Source of the DNA: Inquilinus sp. Marseille-Q2685 | Lineage (GTDB): Bacteria; Pseudomonadota; Alphaproteobacteria; DSM-16000; Inquilinaceae | Length of the DNA stretch: 64,000 bases | Assembly (NCBI RefSeq): GCF_916619195.1 | Contig: NZ_CAKAKL010000003.1 | Span: 310,001 to 374,000, forward strand | Direction: 5' to 3' | In this document: positions 9,343-19,036 of the stretch, in pieces | Layout of the letters: the number at the start of each line of letters is the position of its first letter | Position numbering within the stretch: position 1 is the stretch's first letter | Notes under the pieces: model-generated | Database searches by the model: none | What the model was told of the DNA's origin: nothing | The model's input: only the letters and a program-made list of their open reading frames with translations | Program-made: the position numbers and the translations under genes

Positions 9343-10359
9343 CTAGGATGCTTGGTGGTCGGGCGTGAAGAAGGCGTCGGCATGGATGTCGGCCGATCGC
9401 ATGCCTCGCGCAAGGAGGGCCGCGCCGGTCGCTTCGACCATGGCGGGCGGACCGGCGACATAGGCCTTCCAGCCGTCCAGATCCGACAGATCCGCGGCGA
9501 CCGCGTCCGAGATGGTGCCGGACCGATGGCCAGGCGGAGCCTCCGTCGACAGCACGGGAACGAAGCGCAGATCCGGATGCGCCGCTTCGAGGCTCCTGAA
9601 GTGCCCGGTCAGATAGAGGTCGCGCTCGGTCCGGGCGCCGAAATAGACGTGGATCGGCTGCCGCATGCTCCGGGTCACGGCGGTCTCGACGATCGCCTTG
9701 ATCGGCGCCAGCCCCGATCCGCCCGCGACTGCGAGGATCGGCCCGGCGTGCTTCTCCCGGAGGAAGGCTGACCCGAGCGGTCCCTCGACCGTGACCGGGT
9801 CGCCAGGCATCGCGCGATGAAAGATCCTGGCGCTGGTGGCGCCGCCCGGAACGCATCGGACGTGAAATTCCAGCAGATCGTCCTCGGGGCGGCTCGCCAT
9901 CGAGTAGTCGCGCGGCGGCAAATCGGGGAAGGTGAGCCGGGCGTATTGGCCCGGTCTGAACCGGAAGGCGCTCCGGTCGTCGAGCGCGATCCGGATCAGC
10001 TTGATGTCGTGGGTCGCCTCTCCGACCGCCGCGATCCTGCCTGCAAGCCGCCGAACCGGAAATTCCGCCAGCTCGTCGCCATGGCCCAGCCAGGCGATCG
10101 TGGCATCCGTCTGCGGCACGGCTCGGCAGGCGAGCACGAGCCCCTGGGCTCGCTCCGAAGGCGAAAGAGCGAAGGGGGTATGAGGCAGGAGCTCGACCTC
10201 GCCCTCGAGCAGGCGCGACTTGCAAGCGCCGCACCGGCCGGACCGGCATCCGTGCGGATAGGCGATGCCGGCCTCCAGCGCCTTGGCGAGGATGGTCTCG
10301 CCGGGTCCGACGTCGATCGTGCGTCCGACCTGCGGAATGTCGATGCGCTTCATGGTCAT
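9343..10359 (-). CDS. 2Fe-2S/FAD/NAD(P)H oxidoreductase in copA-cueR operon
   Basis: Electron-transfer reductase of 338 aa. An N-terminal plant-type 2Fe-2S ferredoxin domain has Cys38, Cys43, Cys46 and Cys78 (CRSGRCGACKSR then LACRA). A ferredoxin-NADP reductase module follows, with the FAD motif RDYSMAS and the NAD-binding LAVAGGSGLAPI. This layout is that of oxygenase reductases (phenol hydroxylase P5, CDP-6-deoxyhexose reductase). Here there is no oxygenase; the gene sits between copA1 and cueR in a copper-inducible operon. A role such as keeping copper or a thiol partner reduced is inference. No signal peptide, so it is cytosolic. Confidence 0.88.
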   Translation of the reverse strand: MTMKRIDIPQVGRTIDVGPGETILAKALEAGIAYPHGCRSGRCGACKSRLLEGEVELLPHTPFALSPSERAQGLVLACRAVPQTDATIAWLGHGDELAEFPVRRLAGRIAAVGEATHDIKLIRIALDDRSAFRFRPGQYARLTFPDLPPRDYSMASRPEDDLLEFHVRCVPGGATSARIFHRAMPGDPVTVEGPLGSAFLREKHAGPILAVAGGSGLAPIKAIVETAVTRSMRQPIHVYFGARTERDLYLTGHFRSLEAAHPDLRFVPVLSTEAPPGHRSGTISDAVAADLSDLDGWKAYVAGPPAMVEATGAALLARGMRSADIHADAFFTPDHQAS

Positions 10360-10413
10360 CTGTCCCTCGGGATTGGAGAGACGGCAGGCTCGCGGAAGGC
10401 GAGCCCGCCCGGA

Positions 10414-12963
<2,550 letters not shown>

Positions 12964-12995
12964 GATTCTCATCCTCGCAACGGCGGATGTGCAAG

Positions 12996-13026
12996 GAGAT
13001 GGACCTTCCAACAATGGGAAGGTCAA
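12996..13026 (-). promoter_or_regulatory. CueR promoter/operator of copA1 operon
   Basis: Read on the minus strand: -35 TTGACC (13026-13021), 19-bp spacer, weak -10 CATCTC (13001-12996). The spacer holds the dyad ACCTTCC-N7-GGAAGGT (13003-13023), with seven perfectly paired bases in each arm. It is nearly identical to the E. coli copA operator. The long spacer is the hallmark of MerR-family activated promoters. It lies about 35 bp upstream of the copA1 start. Confidence 0.92.
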
Positions 13027-13161
13027 GGGGCAATCGAGATTTCCCGCAGGATGGCGTTCGGATGCCGGAGGCCCGCCGCGCACAATGGTTTTCCCGTGGG
13101 AAGGGGCGGGCGCCCTGTGCTAGTCGGGCGATGACCGGCACGCCGCAATCCGGCTGACACC

Positions 13162-13605
13162 ATGGATATCGTGACGAGCTATCTCGGCCTGTTCAGCGCC
13201 GCCTTTCTTGCCGCGACCATCCTGCCGGGCTCGTCCGAAGCGGTCCTGATCGCGCTGCTCCTCGGCGGACGGGGCGATCCTGTGGCGCTGCTCGTCGTCG
13301 CGACCGCAGGGAACACGGCCGGCGCGATCCTGAACTGGGGCCTCGGGCGGTGGCTGCTCCGCTATGCCGGGCGCAGATGGTTTCCAGTCACAAGGGAGCA
13401 GCTCGACCGGGCGGGCACCTGGTTCCAGCGGTACGGAGCCTGGTCCCTCCTCCTGTCCTGGGTGCCTGTCATCGGTGATCCCCTGACGGTCGTCGCCGGG
13501 ACGCTGCGCATGTCCTTTCTGCCGTTCGTCATCCTTGTCGGGATCGGGAAGGCCGCTCGCTACGGCATCGTGATCGCGGGCGCCGAAGCCATTCGCTCCC
13601 TGTAA
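13162..13605 (+). CDS. YqaA-like DedA/SNARE-associated small membrane protein
   Basis: Membrane protein of 147 aa resembling the YqaA branch of the DedA superfamily. It has a first hydrophobic segment with LPGSSEAVLIALLLGG, the GNTAGAILNWGLGRW segment, and the VPVIGDPLTVVAGTLRM re-entrant signature. Larger DedA relatives act in lipid flipping and envelope homeostasis; for this short form the role is not established. It is divergent from the copA1 operon, starting about 140 bp from that promoter, and no CueR-type site faces it. Confidence 0.8.
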   Translation: MDIVTSYLGLFSAAFLAATILPGSSEAVLIALLLGGRGDPVALLVVATAGNTAGAILNWGLGRWLLRYAGRRWFPVTREQLDRAGTWFQRYGAWSLLLSWVPVIGDPLTVVAGTLRMSFLPFVILVGIGKAARYGIVIAGAEAIRSL

Positions 13606-13647
13606 CCGCCGGCCGATCGTCCGCCACGGTCGTCGTGCAGTGAGGGC

Positions 13648-15156
13648 CTACATCATCGCGTCGGATCCCGGCGGGAAGATGTAGGAGGATCCGGCGGTGC
13701 TGATGCCGGCCATGAAGCCGGGCGCGTCGGCGAACATGAAGTCGCTCTGCCGCAGGTCGGCAGCGGCCACGCCTTCGAGCAGGACCGAACCGTCGGCCTG
13801 GCCGTTGCCGTCGACATCCCAGCTCACCAGGGCGCCTCCGCTGGTGTCGGCGACGCTCACCTGATCGGGCCGGATCTCCATGAGGGCGATGTGGTCGAAG
13901 GCCCCCTGAGCCGCGCCCGTCGCCTCGAAGTCGAGCACGACATCGTTGCCGCTGCCGGGATCGACCATGAAGGCGTCAGCCCCCGTCCCGCCGCGAATGA
14001 CGTCGTCTCCGGGGCCACCTTCGATCATGTCATGGCCGTCGCCGGCGTCGAGCGTGTCGTTGCCGTCGCCGCCCACGAGCTCGTCCGGCATGGCGCCGGC
14101 ATCGAGACGGTCGTCCCCCGCACCGCCGTCGACCCGGTCCATGCCGTCCTGACCCTCGAGCGCATCGTTGCCGGCGTTGCCCTGAAGGACGTCATCGCCG
14201 CCGGATCCGAGCAGATGGTCGTCGCCGCCTTGGCCGAACAGGTGATCATGGGCGTCGCTACCCTGCAGGCTATCGCCCGCATCCCCGCCGACGGCGACCG
14301 CATGGTCGTCGAAGATGAAGCTGAGACTGCCGCGGCCGATAAAGGCATCGGCGAAGCGATCGAAGGAGGACTGGAGCCAATCCGGCTGCGACGGACCGAT
14401 CTCCGGTCCCTCGGTGCTCGGCGAGGCCGCCTCCGGGCCGGCGGCGTCTGCGGGCCGGCTCGGCGGCGGCAGCTCCGGCTGGTCGGCGAACATGAAGTCG
14501 TCCTGGGAGAGGTCGGCCTTCATGACGCCTTCGAGCAGGACGGAACCGCCGTGCCAGCTGATCTTCACGCCCTGATCGGTGTCGGCGAAGCTGAGGTCGC
14601 TCCAGTGCAGGCCCATGAGGGCGAGGTGATCGAACATGCCGGGGCCGGCGGTGAAGTCCTTGATCACGTCGTTGCCGCTGTCCCGGTCGACCATGAAGGC
14701 ATCCGGCCCCTGGCCGCCGATGAGGGTGTCGTCACCCGCGCCGCCGTCGAGATCGCCGTGGCCGACGCCTTCGTCGAGGACATCGTTGCCGTCGCCGCCA
14801 TGCAGGCTGTCGGCCTCGCCGGCGCCGAACAGGCGGTCGTCCCCGGTGCCGCCATCGAGGCGGTCCCGCCCGTTGCCGCCGGTCAGCAGATCCTGGCCGT
14901 TGTCTCCATGCACGACATCATCCCCGACGCCGCCGGCGAGCTGGTCGTCGCCGTCACGCCCCCAGAGATTGTCCTGGCTATCTGACCCATGCAGCCGGTC
15001 GCTGCCGAAGCCGCCGATCGCGACCTCATGCGAGTCCTGGCCGGCCCCGAAATCGAAGCTCAGGCCGCCGAGCCAGGCGAGGTAGACATTCGCGACCGTC
15101 TGGTCGACGTCACCGCTCGACGGCACGAGATCTTGGACGACGCTGCTCGTTTCCAT
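13648..15156 (-). CDS. RTX-type calcium-binding repeat protein, two repeat blocks
   Basis: Probable secreted Ca2+-binding protein, 502 aa, acidic. Two homologous halves (about 20-225 and 265-490) each contain a run of RTX nonapeptides of the GGxGxDxLx type followed by a conserved tail: DAFMVD-x-GSGNDVI, a DHIAL strand, and a VLLEGV-x-ADL-x-Q-x-DFMFAD end. There is no signal peptide, as expected for type I secretion, and no transporter genes lie nearby. No catalytic domain is seen; it could be a matrix or surface protein. Start at 15156 follows GGGAGATC. Confidence 0.85.
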   Translation of the reverse strand: METSSVVQDLVPSSGDVDQTVANVYLAWLGGLSFDFGAGQDSHEVAIGGFGSDRLHGSDSQDNLWGRDGDDQLAGGVGDDVVHGDNGQDLLTGGNGRDRLDGGTGDDRLFGAGEADSLHGGDGNDVLDEGVGHGDLDGGAGDDTLIGGQGPDAFMVDRDSGNDVIKDFTAGPGMFDHLALMGLHWSDLSFADTDQGVKISWHGGSVLLEGVMKADLSQDDFMFADQPELPPPSRPADAAGPEAASPSTEGPEIGPSQPDWLQSSFDRFADAFIGRGSLSFIFDDHAVAVGGDAGDSLQGSDAHDHLFGQGGDDHLLGSGGDDVLQGNAGNDALEGQDGMDRVDGGAGDDRLDAGAMPDELVGGDGNDTLDAGDGHDMIEGGPGDDVIRGGTGADAFMVDPGSGNDVVLDFEATGAAQGAFDHIALMEIRPDQVSVADTSGGALVSWDVDGNGQADGSVLLEGVAAADLRQSDFMFADAPGFMAGISTAGSSYIFPPGSDAMM

Positions 15157-15399
15157 GACGAGATCTCCCGCAATGGAGCCCCCCGTCCCGGACGGGACGT
15201 TTGTAAGTCAATGAGCGGGCTGGAAGCGCGGTTCCGCCGCAAGGATGACCCGCGGCATCATCCATTCGGACGAGGCTATGAGGTCCGGATCCCACCGCGT
15301 GGAGGGGCATGCCCGAAAGCCCTTGGGAACGAAGACGAACCTTGGTTGTTCAGGCACAGGGTCTCGATCTTGCGCCTTCACAGCCGCCGGTTCCGAGCC

Positions 15400-15831
15400 A
15401 TGATGCGGACCATCACCGCCATCATCGCCGTTGTTGCGTTCTCAGTTCCCGCGCTTGGCCACGACAGCGGTCCGGGCTCGTGGATCAACCATGGCGGGTA
15501 CAAGGAATTCGGCACCGGCGCCCGGTGCTGCGGTCCGAACGACTGCCATCCGTATCCGGCGTCCGAGGTCGATGACCGGCCTGACGGTTTTTTCGTGCGC
15601 TCGACGGGAGAGTTCATCCCCCGCAGCCAGGCTCAGAGCAGCGAGGATTCCAACTATTGGATCTGCCGAAAGGCCGATCGGTCGATCCGCTGCTTCTTTG
15701 CGCCGGCTCCGGCGGCCTATAGGCGGCGACGAAATGGACGCGACCCTCGCCAATCATTATCTCGACACCGAAAGCTATGTGCGGGTAGGTGCCTGTGCGG
15801 GGGGAGAAACACAACCATATCAATCAATTAA
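15400..15831 (+). CDS. Small secreted Cys-containing protein of unknown function
   Basis: 143-aa protein with a Sec signal peptide (about 1-20, ending ALGHDS). The mature part has SWINHGGY, a CC pair in ARCCGPNDCHPYP, and later YWICRKADRSIRCFFAPAP. Proteins with this pattern are common hypotheticals in alphaproteobacteria and normally stop soon after the CFFAP segment. Here about 35 Arg/Cys-rich residues follow before the stop, so the 3' end may have lost its original stop codon or carry a frameshift near 15720. Two adjacent ATGs (15400 and 15403) could start it. The function is not known. Confidence 0.6.
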   Translation: MMRTITAIIAVVAFSVPALGHDSGPGSWINHGGYKEFGTGARCCGPNDCHPYPASEVDDRPDGFFVRSTGEFIPRSQAQSSEDSNYWICRKADRSIRCFFAPAPAAYRRRRNGRDPRQSLSRHRKLCAGRCLCGGRNTTISIN

Positions 15832-15929
15832 GATAACGAGGCTGTCGCCGCCTGCCGAGTCGCAGGATCGAGCGTGCGATCCTCCAGTCGGATTTTGCGG
15901 CGCTTTCGGCCATGGGGAGGCTGCGGCTC

Positions 15930-15960
15930 TTGACCTTCCCATATTGGAAAGATCGACAGT
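15930..15960 (+). promoter_or_regulatory. CueR promoter/operator of copZ-like gene
   Basis: -35 TTGACC (15930-15935), 19-bp spacer, -10 GACAGT (15955-15960). The dyad at 15933-15953 reads ACCTTCCCA-TAT-TGGAAAGAT, with seven of ten positions paired. The left arm is identical to the copA1 site, the right arm is degenerate. The copZ start lies about 34 bp beyond the -10. The spacing and -35 make a CueR site likely despite the weaker dyad. Confidence 0.8.
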
Positions 15961-15993
15961 GCTGTCGGTCTATGCAAATCAGGAGCGAACACC

Positions 15994-16257
15994 ATGTGCA
16001 CCAGCCATCAGGCGCATGATCACAGCCAGGCCGCGACCCTCGAAGGTGCGGTGCTGTCCTTCCGGGTCGAGGACATGACCTGCGGCCATTGCGCCGGCAC
16101 GATCAAGGGCGCGATCGAGGGCAGCATTCCCGGCGCGAAGGTCGATGCGGATCCGGTCCGCCAGATCGTTTCCGTCACCGGAACGACCGATCGCGCGCAG
16201 GTCGCGGAGATCATCACCGCGGCCGGCTACACCCCCGAAGCCGCGTCCGCGGCCTGA
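15994..16257 (+). CDS. copZ: CopZ-like copper chaperone (HMA domain)
   Basis: Cytosolic copper chaperone of 87 aa, a single heavy-metal-associated domain. The metal site is DMTCGHC (Cys30, Cys33), followed by the normal beta-alpha-beta pattern ending AAGYTPE. The N-terminus carries an extra Cys and a His-rich stretch (CTSHQAHDHSQ) that may add metal ligands. It should hand Cu(I) to the CopA ATPases. It stands behind its own CueR-type promoter; AGGAGCG precedes the ATG. A TlpA-like gene follows 149 bp downstream and may be read through. Confidence 0.9.
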   Translation: MCTSHQAHDHSQAATLEGAVLSFRVEDMTCGHCAGTIKGAIEGSIPGAKVDADPVRQIVSVTGTTDRAQVAEIITAAGYTPEAASAA

Positions 16258-16405
16258 CGAGACCCGAAACGGTGCGCCGACGGCCGCGCGGGCGGCCGAC
16301 GGCACGCTGTTCCGCGCTATGCGATTGCATGCTCACCGAGGCCGTGTCCGGTTCGTCGGTAACGCGCTGGCCTACGCTGGTCCCGGCAAGGATTGACGCG
16401 GTTCG

Positions 16406-16999
16406 ATGGCCGATCTGACCAGGCGCGCCCTGCTGGGGCTGGGAGGCGCGACGATGGTCTTCCCCGCCAGGAGAGCAACGGCGGGCGACGATACAACCCC
16501 GCCCGTCCTGATCAGCGGTGCCGGCCAGTATACGGAGCTGGAGCCGGTCCGGACCGCGCCCGACCGGCCGATCGAGACCATCGACGGCACGGTCGTGGAT
16601 TTCGCGGAGTTCCGCGGCCGGGTGGTCCTTGTGAACTTCTGGGCGACCTGGTGCGCCGCCTGCGTCGCCGAGATGCCTTCTTTCGATCGGCTCGCCGCCA
16701 CTGAGGGCGAGCGGAACCTGAAGGTGCTTCCGATCTCGATGGATCGGGGCGGACGCGTGTCCGTAACGGCCTTCTATCGACGCTACCGCCTGTCGCATCT
16801 TCCCGTGGTCACCGATCCGGCCGAGCACATCGGCCATTTCAGAACCGGCAACCTGAATGGCGCGCCCTTCGCGTTGCACGCTCTGCCGATCACCTACCTG
16901 ATCGACCGCCGGTCTCGGATCCGCGGCTACGTGCCGGGCGCGGCCGACTGGCAATCGGAAGCGGCCCAGCGGCTTCTGCAGTTCATGGCCTCGACATAG
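16406..16999 (+). CDS. TlpA/ResA-like membrane or periplasmic thioredoxin
   Basis: Thiol-disulfide oxidoreductase, 197 aa. A Tat/Sec-like N-terminus (TRRALLGLGG, residues 5-14) with a hydrophobic segment is followed by a TlpA-type thioredoxin fold with active site WATWCAACVAEMPSF (Cys83, Cys86) and the cis-Pro in ALPITYLIDR. Such proteins reduce disulfides in the periplasm, for example for Cu-site or cytochrome assembly. It follows copZ in the same direction. It is the first of three TlpA/CcmG-like proteins in this window (others at 39965 and 40561). Confidence 0.85.
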   Translation: MADLTRRALLGLGGATMVFPARRATAGDDTTPPVLISGAGQYTELEPVRTAPDRPIETIDGTVVDFAEFRGRVVLVNFWATWCAACVAEMPSFDRLAATEGERNLKVLPISMDRGGRVSVTAFYRRYRLSHLPVVTDPAEHIGHFRTGNLNGAPFALHALPITYLIDRRSRIRGYVPGAADWQSEAAQRLLQFMAST

Positions 17000-17104
17000 C
17001 TGGTCGGAATGAGGACCCCGCTGCACGATGGAAGCGGAGGGCCTGCGCCGATGACGATAGGGCGCCATGCTTGCGTTTTGATCGGCCACGCGCATAGTGA
17101 CGGC

Positions 17105-17449
17105 ATGTCGGTTCTCCGCCGCCTCTGCAGTTTTCTGGCGATCCTGGCGATGCTGCTGGGCCCGTCGCTGCATGCGGTAGGGGCGGCTGATCCGATCGCG
17201 GTGCCTGGCGCGGCTGGGCATGCCACGGTGGCTTGCGCCGACTGCAAGGCTGGCCTGGGCGCCAAGGCCGCTGCGAAGGCTTCGATCTGCGATCAGGCGA
17301 CATGCACGCCCATCCCGGCCCTGGTTCCCCGCGCCGAGGTGGCCTTTACCCTGACTACCGCGCGGTTTGCGCCGGCCGGCGACGACAGAATCGCCAGCCG
17401 AGCCAGGAGCCCCGATCCGCATCCGCCGAAAGCGGCGGCTTTCGGCTAG
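17105..17449 (+). CDS. Small secreted Cys-rich protein
   Basis: 114-aa protein beginning MSVLRRLCSFLAILAML, with a signal peptide cleaved near AVGAADP. The mature part has ACADCKAG and ICDQATCTPIPAL. The Cys spacing ICxxATC and the following TPIPAL segment recall the protein at 37535 (ICVNATCATVVAFPAL), and less clearly that at 31123. It may be a metal-binding or regulatory secreted peptide of the CopL kind in character; no homology is claimed. A 7-bp stem (17426-17445) overlaps its last codons. An in-frame start at 17009 lacks a signal peptide and is less likely. Confidence 0.55.
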   Translation: MSVLRRLCSFLAILAMLLGPSLHAVGAADPIAVPGAAGHATVACADCKAGLGAKAAAKASICDQATCTPIPALVPRAEVAFTLTTARFAPAGDDRIASRARSPDPHPPKAAAFG

Positions 17450-17750
17450 GGCGACGGAGCCGGGCCCTCGGCCGCTCTCGGATCCCGATGCGATTTGGTG
17501 GAAGCGGACGCGGCTTCGCTGCTGTCCGCAGTCCCCAGGCACCACCGATCGAGACGGCATGCCGGCGGCGGCGTCGGGCTAATACACGAGAGCACGCGAG
17601 CTCCCCTGGAATCCGGCTTCAATACCTGCATGCCCCGAGCATCGGAGCGCGCCGCTCGGTGCGGCCGGATTTCCGGCGGCCTCCGGCTCTCGGAACGTCG
17701 GGTTCCCCCGCAGGTCCTCACTTCGAACCGCAAGACCAAAGGGCCATCAC
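17450..17750. other. Intergenic region before dsbA
   Basis: About 300 bp with no supported gene. A CCGAAAG-N6-CTTTCGG stem at 17426-17445, just inside the end of the preceding gene, could act as a weak terminator, but no T-run follows. The rest should contain the promoter of the dsbA-mrdA operon. No TTGACC-type CueR site is present here. Confidence 0.4.
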
Positions 17751-18503
17751 ATGTTTCGTCCCAAGACCATTCGACGAGTGACGGCGATCTCCGCTGTCCT
17801 GGCGATGATGGCCGCGCCGTCGGCCTTCGCTCAGCAGGACTTCGATTCAGCGCAGAAGAAGGCGATCGAGCAGATCGTGCGCGACACCATCCAGGCGCAT
17901 CCGGAGATTGTGATCGAGGCGCTGGACGCCTATCAGGCCAAGCAGGAGGCCGACCAGCGCGGCGCCCAGGCCAGGGCGCTGACCAGCCGGGCCGACGACA
18001 TCTTCCGCAGCCCGTCATCGCCGGTGATCGGCAACCCGCAGGGTGACGTCACCCTGGTCGAGTTCTTCGACTACCAGTGCCCCTACTGCAAGCGGGTGCA
18101 GCCGGACCTGGAGCGCCTCCTGAAGGAGGACAGCGGGCTGCGCGTGGTGATGAAGGAGTTCCCGATCCTCGGCCCTACCTCGGTGACCGCGGCCCAGGCC
18201 TCGCTGGCGGCGCAGAAGCAGGACAGATACCGCGAGTTCCACATGACCCTGATGGCCGTGAAGGGCCAACTGACCGATCAGGTGATCTTCGACACGGCGA
18301 AGCAGGCCGGGCTCGACGTCGAGAAGCTGAGGCAGGACATGAACCAACCGTCGGTGGCGGCGGAGCTGCGCGCCAACATGGATCTGGCGCAGGCGCTCGG
18401 AATCCAGGGCACCCCAGCCTTCATCGTCAACAATCAGCTCATCCCTGGCGCCGTCGGCTACGACGCACTGAAGAGCCAGATCGAGAAGGACCGCGGTGGT
18501 TGA
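17751..18503 (+). CDS. DsbA-family periplasmic disulfide oxidoreductase (Com1/ScsC-like)
   Basis: Periplasmic thiol-disulfide protein of 250 aa. Signal peptide 1-27 (cleavage after AFA), an N-terminal helical stalk (about 30-85, with HPEIVIEALDAYQAK) like the trimerisation region of ScsC/Com1 proteins, then a DsbA domain with active site CPYC (Cys110, Cys113) and the cis-Pro loop GIQGTPAFIVNN. It could oxidise or shuffle disulfides and, like ScsC, act under copper stress. It heads a run of closely spaced genes: a CPIC membrane protein, a PBP2-like protein and a cytochrome c. Confidence 0.88.
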   Translation: MFRPKTIRRVTAISAVLAMMAAPSAFAQQDFDSAQKKAIEQIVRDTIQAHPEIVIEALDAYQAKQEADQRGAQARALTSRADDIFRSPSSPVIGNPQGDVTLVEFFDYQCPYCKRVQPDLERLLKEDSGLRVVMKEFPILGPTSVTAAQASLAAQKQDRYREFHMTLMAVKGQLTDQVIFDTAKQAGLDVEKLRQDMNQPSVAAELRANMDLAQALGIQGTPAFIVNNQLIPGAVGYDALKSQIEKDRGG

Positions 18504-18557
18504 GGGACTGCCCATGCCCAGTCATCCAACACCGGAATCGTCTCTGGGAGACGGATC

Positions 18558-19034
18558 TTGAGGAGACTTGAATCTGCGCCGGCGGTCGCTCGAGCTATAG
18601 GCGGAATCGCCACCGCCATTCTGTCCTTCTCGGCGCTCGGCACCGTTTCGGCGCTTTGGAGCAATCCGTGGTTCGTGCGGATGACGCCGGTCGGCGACTG
18701 GGAGGTGGCGCTGCTTGCGGCGTCGTCCGCCCTGGCCGGCCTCTACGTCGCCGTCCGACGCCCGGCCTGCTCGGCAAGGATGGCGGGGCTGGGCGGCGTG
18801 ATCAACTTCCTCGGGGTCGCCTGCCCCATCTGCAACAAGATCCTGGTCGCGGCCTTCGGCAGCGAACTGCTGATGAGCTACTTCGACCCGATCCGGATCT
18901 ATGTCGCCGCGGCCGGGGTGATCGTTCTCGCTGTTGCCGTCGTCGTGGAGGTCGCCAGATCACGCGGCCTGCTGCTCTCCCGTGCCTGGCTGAGGCGAGC
19001 CGATGGAGGGCACGGCCAAGGGATGCAGGGCTGA
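18558..19034 (+). CDS. Small membrane protein with CPIC motif
   Basis: 158-aa protein with about four hydrophobic helices. A conserved-looking segment GVACPICNKILVAAFG (Cys89, Cys92) lies in a membrane-embedded region, and Cys71 lies nearby. Membrane proteins with a CPxCNK motif recur in bacteria but have no assigned function. Its place between dsbA and a PBP2-like gene suggests a redox partner of the DsbA protein, a DsbB-like role being only an analogy. The start is a TTG with GGGAG seven bases upstream; no ATG is suitably placed. Confidence 0.65.
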   Translation: MRRLESAPAVARAIGGIATAILSFSALGTVSALWSNPWFVRMTPVGDWEVALLAASSALAGLYVAVRRPACSARMAGLGGVINFLGVACPICNKILVAAFGSELLMSYFDPIRIYVAAAGVIVLAVAVVVEVARSRGLLLSRAWLRRADGGHGQGMQG

Positions 19035-19036
19035 CC

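Noticed and set aside
13891-14985. Open frame of 364 codons opposite the RTX protein gene
   Set aside because: Repetitive Val/Ala/Glu-rich product that simply reflects the antisense of the RTX nonapeptides.
15184-15199. Interrupted dyad CGTCCCG-GA-CGGGACG upstream of the RTX gene
   Set aside because: Could be an operator, but it is short, GC-rich and unique in the window, so there is no support for a named regulator.
17426-17445. CCGAAAG-N6-CTTTCGG stem as terminator
   Set aside because: It lies inside the end of a coding region without a T-run, so it is mentioned but not called as a terminator.
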